A DNA stretch of 64,000 bases, from positions 193,488-257,487 of the forward strand of contig NZ_LMER01000015.1 of NCBI RefSeq assembly GCF_001426435.1, given 5' to 3'. This document shows, piece by piece, positions 26,784 to 34,708 of the stretch. This DNA comes from Angustibacter sp. Root456. Lineage in GTDB: Bacteria > Actinomycetota > Actinomycetes > Actinomycetales > Angustibacteraceae. The translations under genes and the position numbers were made by a program. The notes under the pieces are model-generated. The model was not told the DNA's origin. It saw nothing but the letters and a program-made list of their open reading frames with translations, and did no database searches. The stretch's first letter is position 1; each line of letters begins with the position of its first letter.

Positions 26784-27670
26784 GCGCTGTCTCCGTTGCG
26801 GGGGTGGCGGGCGGCGAAGTCGTCCGCGATCTGGTCGAAGGTGGCCCACCGGACACCCTCGTGCTGGTTGATGTGCTCGATCAGGCGCTCGAGCATCAGG
26901 AGAACCTGCGGACGCCCCGAGACGTCCGGGTGGATCGTGAAGGTGACGACGCCGTAGTCCATCTCGCGGTAGACCCAGTCGAACTGGTCGCGCCACATCT
27001 CCTCGAGCTGGCGAGGGTTGACGAAGCCGTGGCTGTTGGGACTGGACTTGATGAACATCATCGGCGGCAGGTCGTCGAGGTACCAGTTCGCCGGGATCTC
27101 GATGAGGTCGGTCTCCTCACCACGCACCAGCGGCTTCATCCAGTCGTCGGCCGAGGCGGAGTAGTCGATCTTCGTCCAGCTGTCTCCGACCCGGACGCGG
27201 TACGGCGTGAAGTCCCTGTGCATCAACGAGTGGTCGTACTTGATGCCACGCTCGAGCAGCAGCTCGTTCGTGACGTTGGAGAACTCCCACCAGGGCGCCA
27301 CGTAGCCGGTCGGGCGGCGTCCGGTGACGTTCTGGATGAGGTCGATGCAGCGGTCGAGCACCGCCGTCTCCTGCTCACGGCTCATCGCGATGGGGTTCTC
27401 GTGGCTGTAGCCGTGCACCCCGATCTCGTGCCCGGCGTCGACGATCTGCTGGAACTGCTGGGGGAACGTCTCGATGGAGTGCCCCGGCACGAACCACGTG
27501 CTCGGCAGGTCGTACTTCTTGAACAGGTTCAGCAGACGGGGGGTCCCCACCTCACCGGCGAACATCCCTCGCGAGATGTCGTCGGGTGAGTCCTCACCGC
27601 CGTAGGAACCCAACCATCCGGCGACCGCGTCAACGTCGACGCCGAACGCACAGAGAATTTCCTTCGGCAA
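26780..27670 (-). CDS. CE4 polysaccharide-deacetylase-family hydrolase, cyclic-imidase-like
   Basis: A 296-residue cytoplasmic protein with no signal peptide. The start is TTG 27670 with GAGGAG about seven bases upstream. Metal-binding motifs are [10 protein letters not shown] (Asp) and [14 protein letters not shown] (His-x3-His); [24 protein letters not shown] and [12 protein letters not shown] follow. The lack of secretion and the [18 protein letters not shown] block resemble the HpPgdA-like subgroup, which from memory includes bacterial cyclic imide hydrolases of about 293 residues. A ring-opening amidohydrolase fits the amidase and Pxp neighbours better than cell-wall deacetylation. The substrate is inferred. 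Confidence 0.85.
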   Translation of the reverse strand: MPKEILCAFGVDVDAVAGWLGSYGGEDSPDDISRGMFAGEVGTPRLLNLFKKYDLPSTWFVPGHSIETFPQQFQQIVDAGHEIGVHGYSHENPIAMSREQETAVLDRCIDLIQNVTGRRPTGYVAPWWEFSNVTNELLLERGIKYDHSLMHRDFTPYRVRVGDSWTKIDYSASADDWMKPLVRGEETDLIEIPANWYLDDLPPMMFIKSSPNSHGFVNPRQLEEMWRDQFDWVYREMDYGVVTFTIHPDVSGRPQVLLMLERLIEHINQHEGVRWATFDQIADDFAARHPRNGDSA

Positions 27671-27728
27671 GGCAATCTCCTCTTCTTCTGGCTCAGCTGC
27701 GGCAGCCGAGGCGGTGTGACACGGGGAG

Positions 27729-28712
27729 TCAGCTGGACAGGTGGTCGTGCAGGGCGACGCGCGCCTTGTCGGGGTCGGCGTGCACCCCCAGCAGTGCGGC
27801 GAGCAGGACGCGCGCCTGGCCCGGACGCAGCAGCCCCATGGGCACCGCGCCGGCGCCGAGCAGGTCGGCGCCCCCGCCGTCGCCGTAGATCGAGGCGACG
27901 GGGCCGCAGGCGACGCGGGTCGACGTCGCGACGACCACGCCCTGCGCCGTCAGCTCCTCGACCGTGGCGCAGATGTCGGGGTTCGCGTTGCCGGCGCCGG
28001 TGGCCTCGAGCACGATGCCGCGGGCTCCGGCCGCCGCCAGGGCGCGCAGCGCCGTCGCGTCCGCTCCGGGGTAGCACGCCGCGATGTCGACGCGGGCCCG
28101 CGCGGCGTCGAAGTCCGCCACCGGCAGCACGCGCCGGGGCCCACGGCGCCGCGACAGGCTCACCGAGTCGCCGTACACCCAGCCGAGCGGGCCGTGGTCG
28201 GGCGCACCGAACGCGTGCGAGGCGAGCGTCTGGACCTTGCGGACGCCAGCGGCGGCGAAGACGGCGCCGTCGAAGACCACGACCGTCCCGAGCCCTTGTG
28301 CCGCAGGCTCTGCAGCGACCCTGATGGCGTCGGCGAGGTTGCGCGGGCCGTCGGTGTCGGGCGCGTCGGCGGGCCGCTGCGCGCCCGTGACGACGACCGG
28401 CCGGTCGGAGCCGACGAACAGGTCGAGGAAGAACGCCGTCTCCTCGATCGTGTCGGTGCCGTGGGTGACGACCAGGCCCGTGACCGCCGGGTCGGTGAGC
28501 ACGCGCTGGGCCTGCCCGGCCAGCTCGTGCATGCGCTCGAGCGTCATGAGGTAGCTGCCGACGCGGAAGACGTCGCGCACGGTGACGTCGACGTCGAGCC
28601 GGCCCAGCCGCTCGAGCAGCTCGGCGCCCGACGCGCTCGCCACCGTGCTGCCCTGAGCGTTGGTGCGGCTCGCGATCGTCCCGCCCGTGGCGAGCACCGT
28701 CACTGCGCGCAC
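27729..28712 (-). CDS. Asparaginase-family amidohydrolase
   Basis: A 327-residue protein from GTG 28712, which has GGGAGG seven bases upstream. The first catalytic Thr is in [10 protein letters not shown], the second in [15 protein letters not shown], and the [23 protein letters not shown] block carries the Lys. It has no signal peptide, so it is the cytoplasmic type. It leads the cluster beside a CE4 ring-opening hydrolase, so it may hydrolyse a half-amide product instead of, or as well as, L-asparagine. It is divergent from the LacI gene over a palindrome. Confidence 0.9.
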   Translation of the reverse strand: MRAVTVLATGGTIASRTNAQGSTVASASGAELLERLGRLDVDVTVRDVFRVGSYLMTLERMHELAGQAQRVLTDPAVTGLVVTHGTDTIEETAFFLDLFVGSDRPVVVTGAQRPADAPDTDGPRNLADAIRVAAEPAAQGLGTVVVFDGAVFAAAGVRKVQTLASHAFGAPDHGPLGWVYGDSVSLSRRRGPRRVLPVADFDAARARVDIAACYPGADATALRALAAAGARGIVLEATGAGNANPDICATVEELTAQGVVVATSTRVACGPVASIYGDGGGADLLGAGAVPMGLLRPGQARVLLAALLGVHADPDKARVALHDHLSS

Positions 28713-28745
28713 TGACCGACCTCCCGGTACTGGGGTTCGCCCTAC

Positions 28746-28759
28746 CGTTAGCGCTAACG
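28746..28759. promoter_or_regulatory. LacI-type operator
   Basis: CGTTAGCGCTAACG is a perfect 14-bp palindrome with the central CG step typical of LacI/GalR operators. It lies 34 bp upstream of the asparaginase start and about 95 bp upstream of the regulator start, well placed to control both directions. Confidence 0.8.
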
Positions 28760-28854
28760 TTTGCGCCGAACGATTGCGCAGATTCAATCCGGCGTGGGTC
28801 GCAGCCGTCAAGGGTCTTGATGGAAAAATGTCGACCAGACGAGAGGGCGGGTGC

Positions 28855-29910
28855 ATGACCATTCGGGGCGAAGAGGGCCGGCTGCCCTACGTCGACGCGT
28901 CGGGGCGGGCGACGCTGCGCACCGTCGCCGAGCTCGCCGGCGTCCACGTCTCGACCGTCTCGCGCGTGCTCAACGGCAGCACCGGCACGGGCGTACGCAC
29001 CGCCGGCGCGTCCACCACCGAGCGGATCCGGCGCATCGCCCTCGAGGTCGGCTACCAGCCCAACCCCCACGCGACGGGGCTGCGGACCCGCCGCAGCCAG
29101 CTCATCGGCGTCCTGGTGCCCCGCCTCGTCGACATCGTGCTCGCCACGATCTACGAGGGGGTCGAGGAGGCCGCGGCGTCGTTCGGGTTCTCCGCCTTCG
29201 TCGCCAACACCGGTGACGACCCCGTGGCCCAGCGGCTGCGCACGCAGATGGTGCTCGCCCGTCGCGTCGACGCGATGATCTTCGGTGACGCCTACATCGA
29301 CGGCACCTTCCTCGACGACGTCGCGCACCAGGGCGTGCCGTTCGTGCTCGTCTCGCGCCGCGCGTCGCACCACCCGTCGGTGACGTGCGACGACTACGAG
29401 GGCGGCCGGCTCGCGGCCCAGCACCTGCTCGAGCTGGGCCACCGCAACGTCGCGGTGATCGCCGGCGAGCCCTACGCCAGCACCGGAATCGACCGCACCG
29501 CAGGCTTCGTCGACACCTTCGCCGAGGCCGGCATCACCATCGCGCGCTCGAAGGTCGTGCACTCGCACTTCGACACGCCCGGTGGCCGGGACGCCATGCA
29601 GCAGATCCTGGCCTCACGTCGGCGGCCCACAGCGGTGTTCGCCACCAACGACTTCGCGGCGATCGGCGCCATGGGCGCCCTGCGCGAGGCCGGCCTGCAG
29701 GTGGGCACCGACGTCGCGGTCGTGGGCTACAACGACGTCCCGCTCGCCGGGTCGCTGCCGGTGCCACTCACCACCGTGCGATCGCCGATGCACGACATGG
29801 GCGTCAAGGCGGTGCACCTGCTCATGAAGCGACTGGGCGGCGAGGAGGTCGAGTCCGAACGGCTGACGCCGCTGCTCGTCGTGCGCGAATCCTCGCAGCC
29901 GAACCCGTAG
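28855..29910 (+). CDS. LacI-family transcription regulator
   Basis: A 351-residue protein from ATG 28855 (GAGGGCGGG upstream); ATG 28828 is in frame but less well placed. The DNA-binding part is ATLRTVAELAGVHVSTVSRVLNGS with hinge helix VGYQPNPHATGLRTRRS. The effector domain is periplasmic-binding-protein-like: LIGVLVPRLVDIV, GIDRTAGF, AVFATNDFAAIGAMGALREAG and VVGYNDVPLAGSLPVPLTTV. An insert GTGVRTAGASTT lengthens the HTH-hinge link. It probably represses the divergent amidohydrolase-pxp cluster until an inducer binds. Confidence 0.93.
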   Translation: MTIRGEEGRLPYVDASGRATLRTVAELAGVHVSTVSRVLNGSTGTGVRTAGASTTERIRRIALEVGYQPNPHATGLRTRRSQLIGVLVPRLVDIVLATIYEGVEEAAASFGFSAFVANTGDDPVAQRLRTQMVLARRVDAMIFGDAYIDGTFLDDVAHQGVPFVLVSRRASHHPSVTCDDYEGGRLAAQHLLELGHRNVAVIAGEPYASTGIDRTAGFVDTFAEAGITIARSKVVHSHFDTPGGRDAMQQILASRRRPTAVFATNDFAAIGAMGALREAGLQVGTDVAVVGYNDVPLAGSLPVPLTTVRSPMHDMGVKAVHLLMKRLGGEEVESERLTPLLVVRESSQPNP

Positions 29911-30014
29911 GGCGAGTCGGGCTCAGCCGACGGCGGGCACCGACCGCCACGGCGCGAGCTGACCTCTGGCCACACCTGGGTCAGCGACCTGACCCCTGGG
30001 CACTCCGAGAGCGC

Positions 30015-30067
30015 GGGACGCCGCGGCGTCCCGCAACGCACGCGACCCCCACCAGAGGTGGGGGTCG
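30015..30067. terminator. Two adjacent hairpins between lacI and tRNA-Tyr
   Basis: GGGACGCCGCGGCGTCCC (30015-30032) is a perfect 18-bp palindrome. CGACCCCCACC (30043-30053) pairs with GGTGGGGGTCG (30057-30067) around a 3-base loop. They lie 105-157 bp past the lacI stop and 16 bp past the 3' end of the minus-strand tRNA-Tyr, so the second one fits tRNA termination and the pair may serve both sides. The rest of the gap 29911-30082 shows nothing else. Confidence 0.65.
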
Positions 30068-30082
30068 GGTGCGTCCAGCGAG

Positions 30083-30163
30083 TGGCAGGTGAAGGATTCG
30101 AACCTTCGAAGCTTTCGCGACGGATTTACAGTCCGCTCCCATTGGCCGCTCGGGCAACCTGCC
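30083..30163 (-). tRNA. tRNA-Tyr (GTA)
   Basis: A class II tRNA on the minus strand. Acceptor GGCAGGT pairs with ACCTGCC, the anticodon region is GGACTGTAAATCC with GTA, there is a long variable arm, and the T-arm is AGGTTCGAATCCT. Discriminator is A, and CCA is not encoded. tRNA-Tyr genes are known integration sites for actinobacterial elements; no integrase or repeated 3' end is seen in this window. Confidence 0.94.
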
Positions 30164-30277
30164 GTGCCGGGCGCGAGCACCGAAGTGCCCCCGGGTTCCG
30201 GCGGATGGAAGGATAGCAAGGACGCCCTGCCGATCCGAAACCCGATCCCCCACCAGCCGTCCCACCAGGAGGACACC

Positions 30278-30766
30278 ATGGCCGACTCCTCGTTCGACGT
30301 CGTCAGCAAGGTCGACCGCCAGGAGGTCGACAACGCGCTCAACCAGGCCGCCAAGGAGGTCGCGCAGCGCTACGACTTCAAGGGCACCGACGCCTCGGTG
30401 GGCTGGAGCGGCGAGATGATCCTCATCAAGGCCAACAGCGAGGAGCGCGCAAAGGCCGTGCTCGACGTCCTGCAGTCCAAGCTCGTGCACCGGGGCGTGT
30501 CGCTGAAGGCGCTCGACTCCAGCGAGCCCAAGGCCTCCGGCAAGGAGTTCCGCATCGAGTCCACCCTCAAGGAGGGGCTCAGCCAGGAGAGCGCGAAGAA
30601 GATCTCCAAGCTGATCCGCGACGAGGGGCCGAAGTCGGTGAAGGCGCACATCCAGGGCGACGAGCTGCGCGTCACGAGCAAGTCGCGTGACGACCTGCAG
30701 GCCGTGCAGCGCATGCTCAAGGAGTCCGACCTCGACGTCGCGTTGCAGTTCACCAACTACCGCTGA
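30278..30766 (+). CDS. YajQ-family nucleotide-binding protein
   Basis: A 162-residue protein starting at ATG 30278 behind [42 protein letters not shown] and [19 protein letters not shown] are the YajQ signatures (two RRM-like folds). Some members bind cyclic di-GMP; others have been linked to phage or RNA-related roles. The normal family length is about 160. It is followed after 5 bp by the 2-hydroxy-acid oxidase gene. Confidence 0.95.
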   Translation: MADSSFDVVSKVDRQEVDNALNQAAKEVAQRYDFKGTDASVGWSGEMILIKANSEERAKAVLDVLQSKLVHRGVSLKALDSSEPKASGKEFRIESTLKEGLSQESAKKISKLIRDEGPKSVKAHIQGDELRVTSKSRDDLQAVQRMLKESDLDVALQFTNYR

Positions 30767-30771
30767 CGGCC

Positions 30772-32046
30772 GTGGCCAGCGTCGGCCGGGCCGTGCAGGC
30801 GGCCATCTACCGCGCCGGGGTGTACGGGCGGCGCCCGGTGGCGCCGACGTCCGGGGCTGCGCTCGAGGCGGCGGCCGAGCAGCGGATGTCGCGGCGGGCC
30901 TTCGCCTACGTCGCCGGCTCGGCCGGCCAGGAGCGGACGGCGCGGGCCAACCTCGCGGCCTTCGACCACTGGGCGATCGTGCCGCGCATGCTGCGGGACG
31001 TCTCAGCGCCCGACACCTCGACCGACCTGTTCGGTCGCCGGCTCCCGGCGCCGCTGCTGCTCTGCCCCATCGGCGTGCTGGAGCTCGCGCACCGTGGCGC
31101 CGACTTCGCGGTGGCCCGCGCGGCCGCCCGGCTCGGGCTGGCGATGGTGCAGTCGAGCCAAGCGTCGCACTCGATGGAGGACGTCGCCGCCGCGGCGAGC
31201 GGGCCGCGCTGGTTCCAGCTCTACTGGAGCAACCGCGACGAGCTGGCCGACAGCTTCGTCCGGCGCGCGGAGGCGTCCGGGTGCGAGGCGCTCGTCGTCA
31301 CGCTCGACACCCACACGCTCGGGTGGCGTCCGCGTGACCTCGACCTGGGGTACCTGCCGTTCGCGCACGGCCTCGGCATCGCGCAGTACACCGCCGACCC
31401 GGTGTTCGCCGAGCTGGTGCGCGAGCGGGTGAGGGCGGGGTCGGCGTCCGGGGGGAAGCGCGAGCGGCCCACCCCCGCGGCCGTCGCGGCGCTGCTGTCG
31501 ATGGCGCGCCACCACCCCGGCAGCACGCGGGCGAACCTGCGCTCGCCGCTGCCGCGGGCGGCGGTCGAGACCTTCCTCGAGGTGTTCTCGCGGCCGAGCC
31601 TCACGTGGGACGAGCTGGCCTGGCTGCGCGAGCGCACGCGGCTGCCCATCGTGCTCAAGGGCATCCAGCACGCCGACGACGCCTCGCGAGCGCTGGACGC
31701 CGGCGTCGACGGCGTGTGGGTGTCGAACCACGGCGGACGCCAGGTCGACGGCGCGCTCGCGTCCCTCGCCGCGCTGCCCGGCGTCGTCGAGCGGGTGGCC
31801 GGGCGGGTGCCGGTGATCTTCGACAGCGGCGTGCGCTCGGGAGCCGACGCCCTTGTCGCCCTCGCGCTGGGCGCCGACGCCGTCGGGATCGGGCGACCGT
31901 GGGCCTACGGCCTGGCACTGGCGGGTGAGGCCGGCGTCACCGCCGTCCTCGAGCACGTCGTGGCCGAGCTGGAGCTCACGATGGGGTTGGCCGGGTGCGC
32001 GTCCCTCGCCGAGCTCGACCGTGGCGTGCTGGTGCCACGCGCCTGA
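30772..32046 (+). CDS. FMN-dependent alpha-hydroxy-acid oxidising enzyme (lactate 2-monooxygenase/LldD-like)
   Basis: A 424-residue TIM-barrel flavoprotein, GTG start 30772, five bases after yajQ. RRAFAYVAGSAGQERTARANLAAFDHW, PLLLCPIGVLELAHRGAD, PRWFQLYWS, LPIVLKGIQHADDA and VSNHGGRQVDG (catalytic His and substrate Arg), then FDSGVRSGADALVALALGADAVGIGRPW give the FMN and substrate sites. The length and the insert after LGYLPFAHGLG match the actinobacterial lactate monooxygenase-like group. The likely substrate is L-lactate or another 2-hydroxy acid. Element A1 follows. Confidence 0.9.
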   Translation: MASVGRAVQAAIYRAGVYGRRPVAPTSGAALEAAAEQRMSRRAFAYVAGSAGQERTARANLAAFDHWAIVPRMLRDVSAPDTSTDLFGRRLPAPLLLCPIGVLELAHRGADFAVARAAARLGLAMVQSSQASHSMEDVAAAASGPRWFQLYWSNRDELADSFVRRAEASGCEALVVTLDTHTLGWRPRDLDLGYLPFAHGLGIAQYTADPVFAELVRERVRAGSASGGKRERPTPAAVAALLSMARHHPGSTRANLRSPLPRAAVETFLEVFSRPSLTWDELAWLRERTRLPIVLKGIQHADDASRALDAGVDGVWVSNHGGRQVDGALASLAALPGVVERVAGRVPVIFDSGVRSGADALVALALGADAVGIGRPWAYGLALAGEAGVTAVLEHVVAELELTMGLAGCASLAELDRGVLVPRA

Positions 32047-32059
32047 CCCAGCGCCCTCT

Positions 32060-32154
32060 CCCCGTTGATCACGTTACCTAGGTGACACTCCGCTTCCCGA
32101 GGGTTGCAACCCTCGGCAAGCGGAGTGTCGCCCACTGAACGTGATCAACGGGGG
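32060..32154. repeat. Palindromic element A, copy 1
   Basis: A 94-bp symmetrical element centred at 32106.5 on GTTGCAAC. Inner arms 32084-32105 and 32108-32129 pair almost fully (one C-C mismatch). Outer arms CCCCGTTGATCACGTT (32060-32075) and its complement (32138-32153) also pair; the inner linkers differ (ACCTAGGT against GCCCACTG). It sits between convergent stops at 32046 and 32159. A second copy is at 49242-49333. It can act as a bidirectional terminator. Confidence 0.85.
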
Positions 32155-32158
32155 AAGG

Positions 32159-33028
32159 TCAGCGGCGGTAGCCGGCCATGGACTCCAGCCGCGCGATGCG
32201 CTCGGCCATCGGCGGGTGGGTGCTGAAGAGCTTGCTGAAGCCGTCGCCGCGGAACGGGTTGGCGATGAACAGGTGGCTGGAGTTCACCAGCTCGCGGTCG
32301 GGCGGCAGGGGCAGCTGGCGGGTGCCGGACTCGAGCTTGCGCAGCGCCGACGCCAGGGCCAGCGGGTCGCTCGTGAGGTTGGCGCCGTCCTCGTCGGCGT
32401 CGTACTCGCGGGTGCGGCTGATGGCCATCTGGATCACGACGGCGGCGAGCGGGGCGGCGAGCGCGATGAGCAGCATGGCGATGGGGTTGGGGCGGTCCTC
32501 GTCGCTGCCGCCGAAGCCGCCACCGAAGAACAGGCCGATCTGCGCGACGGAGGTGATCACGCCGCCGATCGCCGCGGCGACGGACGAGGTGAGGATGTCG
32601 CGGTTGTAGACGTGCATCAGCTCGTGGCCGAGCACGCCGCGCAGCTCGCGCTCGTCGAGGATCGCCAGGATGCCCTCGGTGGCGCAGACGGCGGCGTTGC
32701 GCGGGTTGCGGCCGGTGGCGAAGGCGTTGGGCGCCATGGTCGGCGAGACGTACAGGCGCGGCATCGGCTGCTGGGCGCGCGTCGACAGCTCGCGCACGAT
32801 GCGGTACATCGCCGGCTGCTCGGCCTCGCTCACCGGGCGCGCGTGCATGGCGCGGATCGCGATCTTGTCGCTGTTCCAGTAGCCGTAGGCGGTCATCGCC
32901 AGGCCGAACAGCGCGAAAGCCCAGATGAACCGGCCGCCCGCGATCACCCCACCGACGAGCAGCAGCAGGCCGAAGATGCCGCCGAGCAGCGCCGCGGTCT
33001 TGAGCCCGTTGAAGTGCTGGTGGCCCAT
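32159..33028 (-). CDS. htpX: HtpX-type membrane zinc protease
   Basis: A 289-residue protein from ATG 33028 (GGAAGG upstream). Two N-terminal helices (about 14-50) lead to the M48 active site ELRGVLGHELMHVYNRDI (HExxH), a hydrophobic pair near residues 150-195, and the third zinc ligand in SRTREYDADEDGA. MPRLYVSPTMAPNAFATGRNP is conserved in HtpX. It degrades misfolded membrane proteins on the cytoplasmic side. It lies downstream of the nuo cluster but is separated from it by element B1. Confidence 0.95.
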   Translation of the reverse strand: MGHQHFNGLKTAALLGGIFGLLLLVGGVIAGGRFIWAFALFGLAMTAYGYWNSDKIAIRAMHARPVSEAEQPAMYRIVRELSTRAQQPMPRLYVSPTMAPNAFATGRNPRNAAVCATEGILAILDERELRGVLGHELMHVYNRDILTSSVAAAIGGVITSVAQIGLFFGGGFGGSDEDRPNPIAMLLIALAAPLAAVVIQMAISRTREYDADEDGANLTSDPLALASALRKLESGTRQLPLPPDRELVNSSHLFIANPFRGDGFSKLFSTHPPMAERIARLESMAGYRR

Positions 33029-33142
33029 GTCGTCCTTCCGAGTGCAGTCGCCGGCGCACCGTGCGCGGCTGTGGGTGGAACGCACGGACCGGCGTCCAAC
33101 GTTCCCGGCGGCCGGACGGCGTCCCGAGCCTGGCACGGGATG

Positions 33143-33207
33143 CCAGCACTCCATGCGGCGTCCGGGCCGCGTGAAGTGCTGGGGACCTACTTCACGTGAT
33201 CACCGGG
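33143..33207. repeat. Palindromic element B, copy 1
   Basis: A 65-bp element directly after the nuoN stop (33209). CCAGCACT (33143-33150) pairs with AGTGCTGG (33175-33182), and CATGCGGC with GCCGCGTG inside, allowing a mismatch and one G-T pair. The far end reads ACTTCACGTGATCACCGGGG. Reverse-complemented it aligns base for base with most of copy 2 at 41925-41990. It probably terminates the second nuo operon. Confidence 0.8.
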
Positions 33208-33208
33208 G

Positions 33209-34708
33209 TCAGTGCAGCGGGGCGCCGGCGAGCAGGCCGATGAGCCCCTCGGGCAGCACCGACAGCGCCACACACCCGGCGGCCGCCAGCGACAGCGCGA
33301 GCCGGGCGCTGAGGGGCGTGGGCGGTGCCTCGGGGACGACCTCGCCGTCAACGCGCGGTGAGAACACCTGCACCGCCCAGCGCAGGTAGACCGCGACGCC
33401 GAGCACGACGTTGACCACGGCGAACCCGACCAGCCACCACGCCTCGGCGCCCACCACCGGCACGATCGCCACGACCTTCGCCACGAGCCCCATGACCCCC
33501 GGCGGCAGGCCCGCGAGGCAGACGAGCGCGAAGGCGAGCACCAGCGCGAGCGCCGGCTGCTCGCGCCAGAGGCCGGCGTACGCCGTCAGCCGGTGGCGCT
33601 CGCCGTCGCGGTGCACCCGGGCGGTGCGCGCCACGACGGCGAAGGCCGTGACCGTCGCGGTCACGTAGGCCAGCAGGTAGGCGACGGACGCCGACACCGC
33701 GCCGGGCACCCGGCCGTGCCCCACGGCCCCGGCCAGCGGCAGCAGCACCCACCCGGCCTGCGCGACGGTCGACCAGGCGAGCAGCCGGACGGCGCCGTCC
33801 TGGCGCAGCGCCACGAGGTTGCCGACGGTCATGGTGAGCACGGCCAGCACACCGACCGGCGCGGCCCACACGGTGCTGCGCTCGGGTGCCCCGACCGCCA
33901 GCACCACGACGACGGCAGTGAGCCCGGCCGCCTTCGACACCGTCGACAGGAAGGCCGCCACGGGCAGCGGCGCGCCGGCGTAGGTGTCGGGCGTCCACAG
34001 GTGGAACGGCACGAGCGAGAGCTTGAAGGCGGCGCCGGCCACGACGAGCGCCAGGCCCAGCCCGTGCACGACTGCGAGGTCACCGAGCTGCTCGGACACC
34101 GGCGCACCCAGGTACAGCGACCCTGTCGAGGCGTAGAGCAGCGCCACGCCGAGCGTCAGCAGGCCGAACGACAGCACCGCCGTGAGCAGCAGCTTGACGC
34201 CGGCCTCGGCGCCGCGCGAGTCGCGGCGCAGGGCCACGAGCCCCACCAGCGGCAGCGACGCCGTCTCGAGCGCGACGGTGAAGGTGGCCAGGTCGCGCGC
34301 CGCCGCGAGCGCTGCCGCTCCCGCCGTCGCGGTGAGCACGAGCACGAGCAGCTCGGCCAGGGGCCGCGCCGTCCGGTCGACGTCCGGCCAGCCGGTGCGC
34401 AGGTCGGCCAGGGCGAGCAGCAGCGTCACCAGCGCGCTCACGAGCACGACGAGCTGCAGCGCGAAGCTGAGGTGGCTCGCCACCCAGCCGCACGAGCCTG
34501 CCGCCGCGCAGAAGGTGCGCCGCGTGCCGGACGCGAGCGGCACCAGCGTCACGAGCCCCGCCAGCAGGCTCGCGACGCCGATCCCGCCGAGCACCCGCGG
34601 CGCGCGCCCGCGTCCCAGCACCGCGTCGACCGCCAGGACGACGACCGCTCCGCCCGCAGGCAGCAGCGAGGGCGCGACGGCGAGCCAGTCGACCGCGGGG
34701 ACGCCCAT
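33209..34708 (-). CDS. nuoN: Complex I-like antiporter subunit NuoN (second cluster)
   Basis: A 499-residue integral membrane protein with about 14 helices. TVALETASLPLVGLVALRRDS, KLSLVPFHLWTPDTYAGAPLPVAAFLSTVSKAAG and RLLAWSTVAQAGWVLLPLAG are NuoN motifs, with the pumping Lys/Glu residues in helices 5, 7 and 8. The start shares a base with the nuoM stop (TGATG). It is the last gene of the NADH-module-free cluster and diverges clearly in sequence from the NuoN at 50389-51948, so it is not a recent duplicate. Confidence 0.92.
   Translation of the reverse strand: MGVPAVDWLAVAPSLLPAGGAVVVLAVDAVLGRGRAPRVLGGIGVASLLAGLVTLVPLASGTRRTFCAAAGSCGWVASHLSFALQLVVLVSALVTLLLALADLRTGWPDVDRTARPLAELLVLVLTATAGAAALAAARDLATFTVALETASLPLVGLVALRRDSRGAEAGVKLLLTAVLSFGLLTLGVALLYASTGSLYLGAPVSEQLGDLAVVHGLGLALVVAGAAFKLSLVPFHLWTPDTYAGAPLPVAAFLSTVSKAAGLTAVVVVLAVGAPERSTVWAAPVGVLAVLTMTVGNLVALRQDGAVRLLAWSTVAQAGWVLLPLAGAVGHGRVPGAVSASVAYLLAYVTATVTAFAVVARTARVHRDGERHRLTAYAGLWREQPALALVLAFALVCLAGLPPGVMGLVAKVVAIVPVVGAEAWWLVGFAVVNVVLGVAVYLRWAVQVFSPRVDGEVVPEAPPTPLSARLALSLAAAGCVALSVLPEGLIGLLAGAPLH

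Noticed and set aside
30083-30163. Possible att site at tRNA-Tyr
   Set aside because: No second copy of the tRNA 3' end and no integrase or excisionase gene were found in the window, so no integrated element can be claimed.
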